NCBI GenBank assembly: GCA_943788775.1
Contig: CALSRO010000005.1
Span: 1 to 64,000, forward strand
Source: an uncultured Flavobacteriales bacterium
Lineage (GTDB): Bacteria > Bacteroidota > Bacteroidia > Flavobacteriales_G > Salibacteraceae
Direction of reading: 5' to 3'
Length of the DNA stretch: 64,000 nucleotides
Part shown: one piece after another, positions 62,735-64,000 of the stretch
Layout: every line of letters begins with the position of its first letter
Position numbering within the stretch: position 1 is the first letter of the stretch
Made by a program: the position numbers and the translations under genes
The notes under the pieces: model-generated
Seen by the model: only the letters and a program-made list of their open reading frames with translations
Databases searched by the model: none
What the model was told of the DNA's origin: nothing

Positions 62735-63492
62735 CCTACAAATCTGCGAGAAACCATCGACTTAAACGCCAATACAGTTTCGTCTTCTTCGTCCCAGCGA
62801 TACTTGGCCGCTAAGTTTTCATTCATCAATCGGTTTGCGTCCGACTCCGACTCCACGTGGTTGAGTTCTTCCACTGCACGCGAAAAGGCACTCATGTCGC
62901 CTGCAAATAACTCGTTGGCAAATAAGAATCGCTCATTGATGCCAATGCCACGCTTAATGTCGTGCAGTTTTTGCTTGGAAACTTTATCCCCTAAGGTGGG
63001 TCGTGCTGCAAATCGTGATTCGGTAGATTCTGATTTTGAAACGCCCATTGATCTAGACATCTCCTCGATGGTCCGCATGATGGCTTCGTGCTCGGCCTCG
63101 CCCACATGAGAGATCTCCAACTCCTTTGGTTCCGATTCTGAATCTGCCAACATTGGTTTTTGGATAGGCGCCTCTATCGTTGGTTCTTCTTGTTTTTCTG
63201 CTTCGGCTTGAGCCGCTTTGGCGGCTTCATCGGCCAGTCGCTGTTTTTCGAGCGCCTCGGCTTCGGCTTTTTCTGCTGCTAGTCGAGCCTTTTCCGCTTC
63301 TGCTTTGGCTTTCGCTTGTAGCCGAGCTTCTTGCTCCTCCTTTAAATCATGAACGTGTTTTTGAGCAATAGCATCTTCCAATCGGGCTTTCAACAAGTTT
63401 AATTCCTGCTGAATGACCAGCAGATCATGTTCTTTTTCTTCTACTCGTGTTTGTAATGCGATTATTTGCTGCCTTAGTTCTTCCATGTTCAT
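62731..63492 (-). CDS. Coiled-coil protein conserved in Bacteroidota
   Basis: About 253 residues from the ATG at 63492 (MNMEELRQQIIALQTRVEEK; 63486 is an alternative). Long coiled coil through ~95 (EEQEARLQAKAKAEAEKARL), an Ala/Glu-rich and acidic linker, and a conserved C-terminal block (HDIKRGIGINERFLFANELF and SESDANRLMNENLAAKYRW). No signal peptide or membrane helix. I recall similar proteins in the phylum but no function. Confidence 0.7.
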   Translation of the reverse strand: MNMEELRQQIIALQTRVEEKEHDLLVIQQELNLLKARLEDAIAQKHVHDLKEEQEARLQAKAKAEAEKARLAAEKAEAEALEKQRLADEAAKAAQAEAEKQEEPTIEAPIQKPMLADSESEPKELEISHVGEAEHEAIMRTIEEMSRSMGVSKSESTESRFAARPTLGDKVSKQKLHDIKRGIGINERFLFANELFAGDMSAFSRAVEELNHVESESDANRLMNENLAAKYRWDEEDETVLAFKSMVSRRFVG

Positions 63493-63555
63493 CGCTTTCT
63501 GATAGCGCCTCAAAGATGTAAAATGTTGGGGCGAATTCCGTGAAAATTTGAGCTT

Positions 63556-64000
63556 TTAATCCACCACCAAGCGTTGAGTCCACGATTCATCATCTGAGTT
63601 TAATCGGACGATGTAGGTACCTCGGCTGAATTGACTCACAGAAAATGTATCGGTTTCCCTTTTTAGCGTTCCGCGACTCACTTTTCTTCCCATCAAATCG
63701 TAAATGATGAAATCGATGGGCCAGGTCTGGGACGAAACCTTAAACTCATCATAACATGGGTTGGGGTAAACTACATGATTCAAGACAGTTTTAGGCGGTG
63801 ATATTCCGATGGTGTTGATGGGATTTCTGGAAATAGTTAAGGTTATTGGAAAGTGATAGAACTGTTCCAATAGAATAATTGAATCAATTATGCCACTACT
63901 GACACTGCCGGGGTTCATCGAAAGGGTATCATACAAATAATAGTAACCCGGTATGTAGTTGTCTGTGGATATATAGGCGTTTCGAAAAGGATTATTAAGA
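63556..64000 (-). CDS. T9SS cargo protein, C-terminal part (type A sorting domain)
   Basis: The frame is open to the window edge, so the gene starts beyond 64000. The visible end holds a Por secretion-type C-terminal domain: LNHVVYPNPCYDEFKVSSQT, then FIIYDLMGRKVSRGTL and RGTYIVRLNSDDESWTQRLV. This directs export by the T9SS. The rest of the protein and its role cannot be seen. Confidence 0.85.
   Translation of the reverse strand, partial: LNNPFRNAYISTDNYIPGYYYLYDTLSMNPGSVSSGIIDSIILLEQFYHFPITLTISRNPINTIGISPPKTVLNHVVYPNPCYDEFKVSSQTWPIDFIIYDLMGRKVSRGTLKRETDTFSVSQFSRGTYIVRLNSDDESWTQRLVVD

Overview
The window looks like a chromosomal segment of a Bacteroidota bacterium, most likely a flavobacterium-like member with a type IX secretion system (T9SS). 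Evidence: several proteins with type IX C-terminal sorting or gliding-motility-associated C-terminal domains, a PorP/SprF-OmpA pair behind a giant SprB-like adhesin, a DUF4270 lipoprotein, and TAnnTTTG promoter boxes without strong Shine-Dalgarno sites. Taxonomy below phylum is inference.

Layout. 1-1.5 kb: rplY (partial), prs and tRNA-Leu(CAA), with a duplicated tRNA 3' end. 1.5-8.5 kb: secreted proteins (sialidase-fold protein, T9SS cargo, S74 tail-fibre-like surface protein), an M1 peptidase and an ACMSD-type decarboxylase. 8.5-9.6 kb: a decayed S9 peptidase. 9.7-13.1 kb: dCMP deaminase, S41 protease, His-rich lipoprotein, superoxide dismutase and a septoil-knot protein. 13.2-20.3 kb: a cluster that resembles a chaperone-usher pilus locus but does not match a described family. 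It has a large outer-membrane protein with a SPOR-like tail, a pilin-like secreted protein, a decayed pilin paralogue, a divergent PapD-like chaperone, a YwqK-type repeat protein and a small lipoprotein. 21-26 kb: a TPR/SpoIIE phosphatase and a multi-pass membrane protein, flanked by recombinase debris. 26.7-38.5 kb: OmpA protein, PorP/SprF protein and a giant adhesin with 14 near-identical 291-bp repeats and several frame breaks.

38.6-48.6 kb is an AT-rich accessory island ending at the 3' end of glmS. It carries two serine recombinases, an excisionase-like HTH gene, a PD-(D/E)XK-like protein, a HEPN-like protein, a zinc-ribbon membrane protein and many small unknown genes. The terminal 420 bp of glmS contain three single-base insertions.

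48.6-64 kb is conserved chromosome: glmS, DUF4270, a GT5-type synthase, panC, an APS reductase, an epimerase, then a tightly coupled minus-strand operon (RPE-CBS fusion, DAHP synthase, KdsC-like phosphatase, rsmI, oxidoreductase). It ends with an ECF sigma factor paired with a membrane protein carrying a gliding-motility-type C-terminal domain, an M28 peptidase, a coiled-coil protein and a partial T9SS cargo gene.

Indels recur in repeats, pseudogenes and glmS. Some may be assembly error, so frame breaks are reported as seen and not assumed to be biological.
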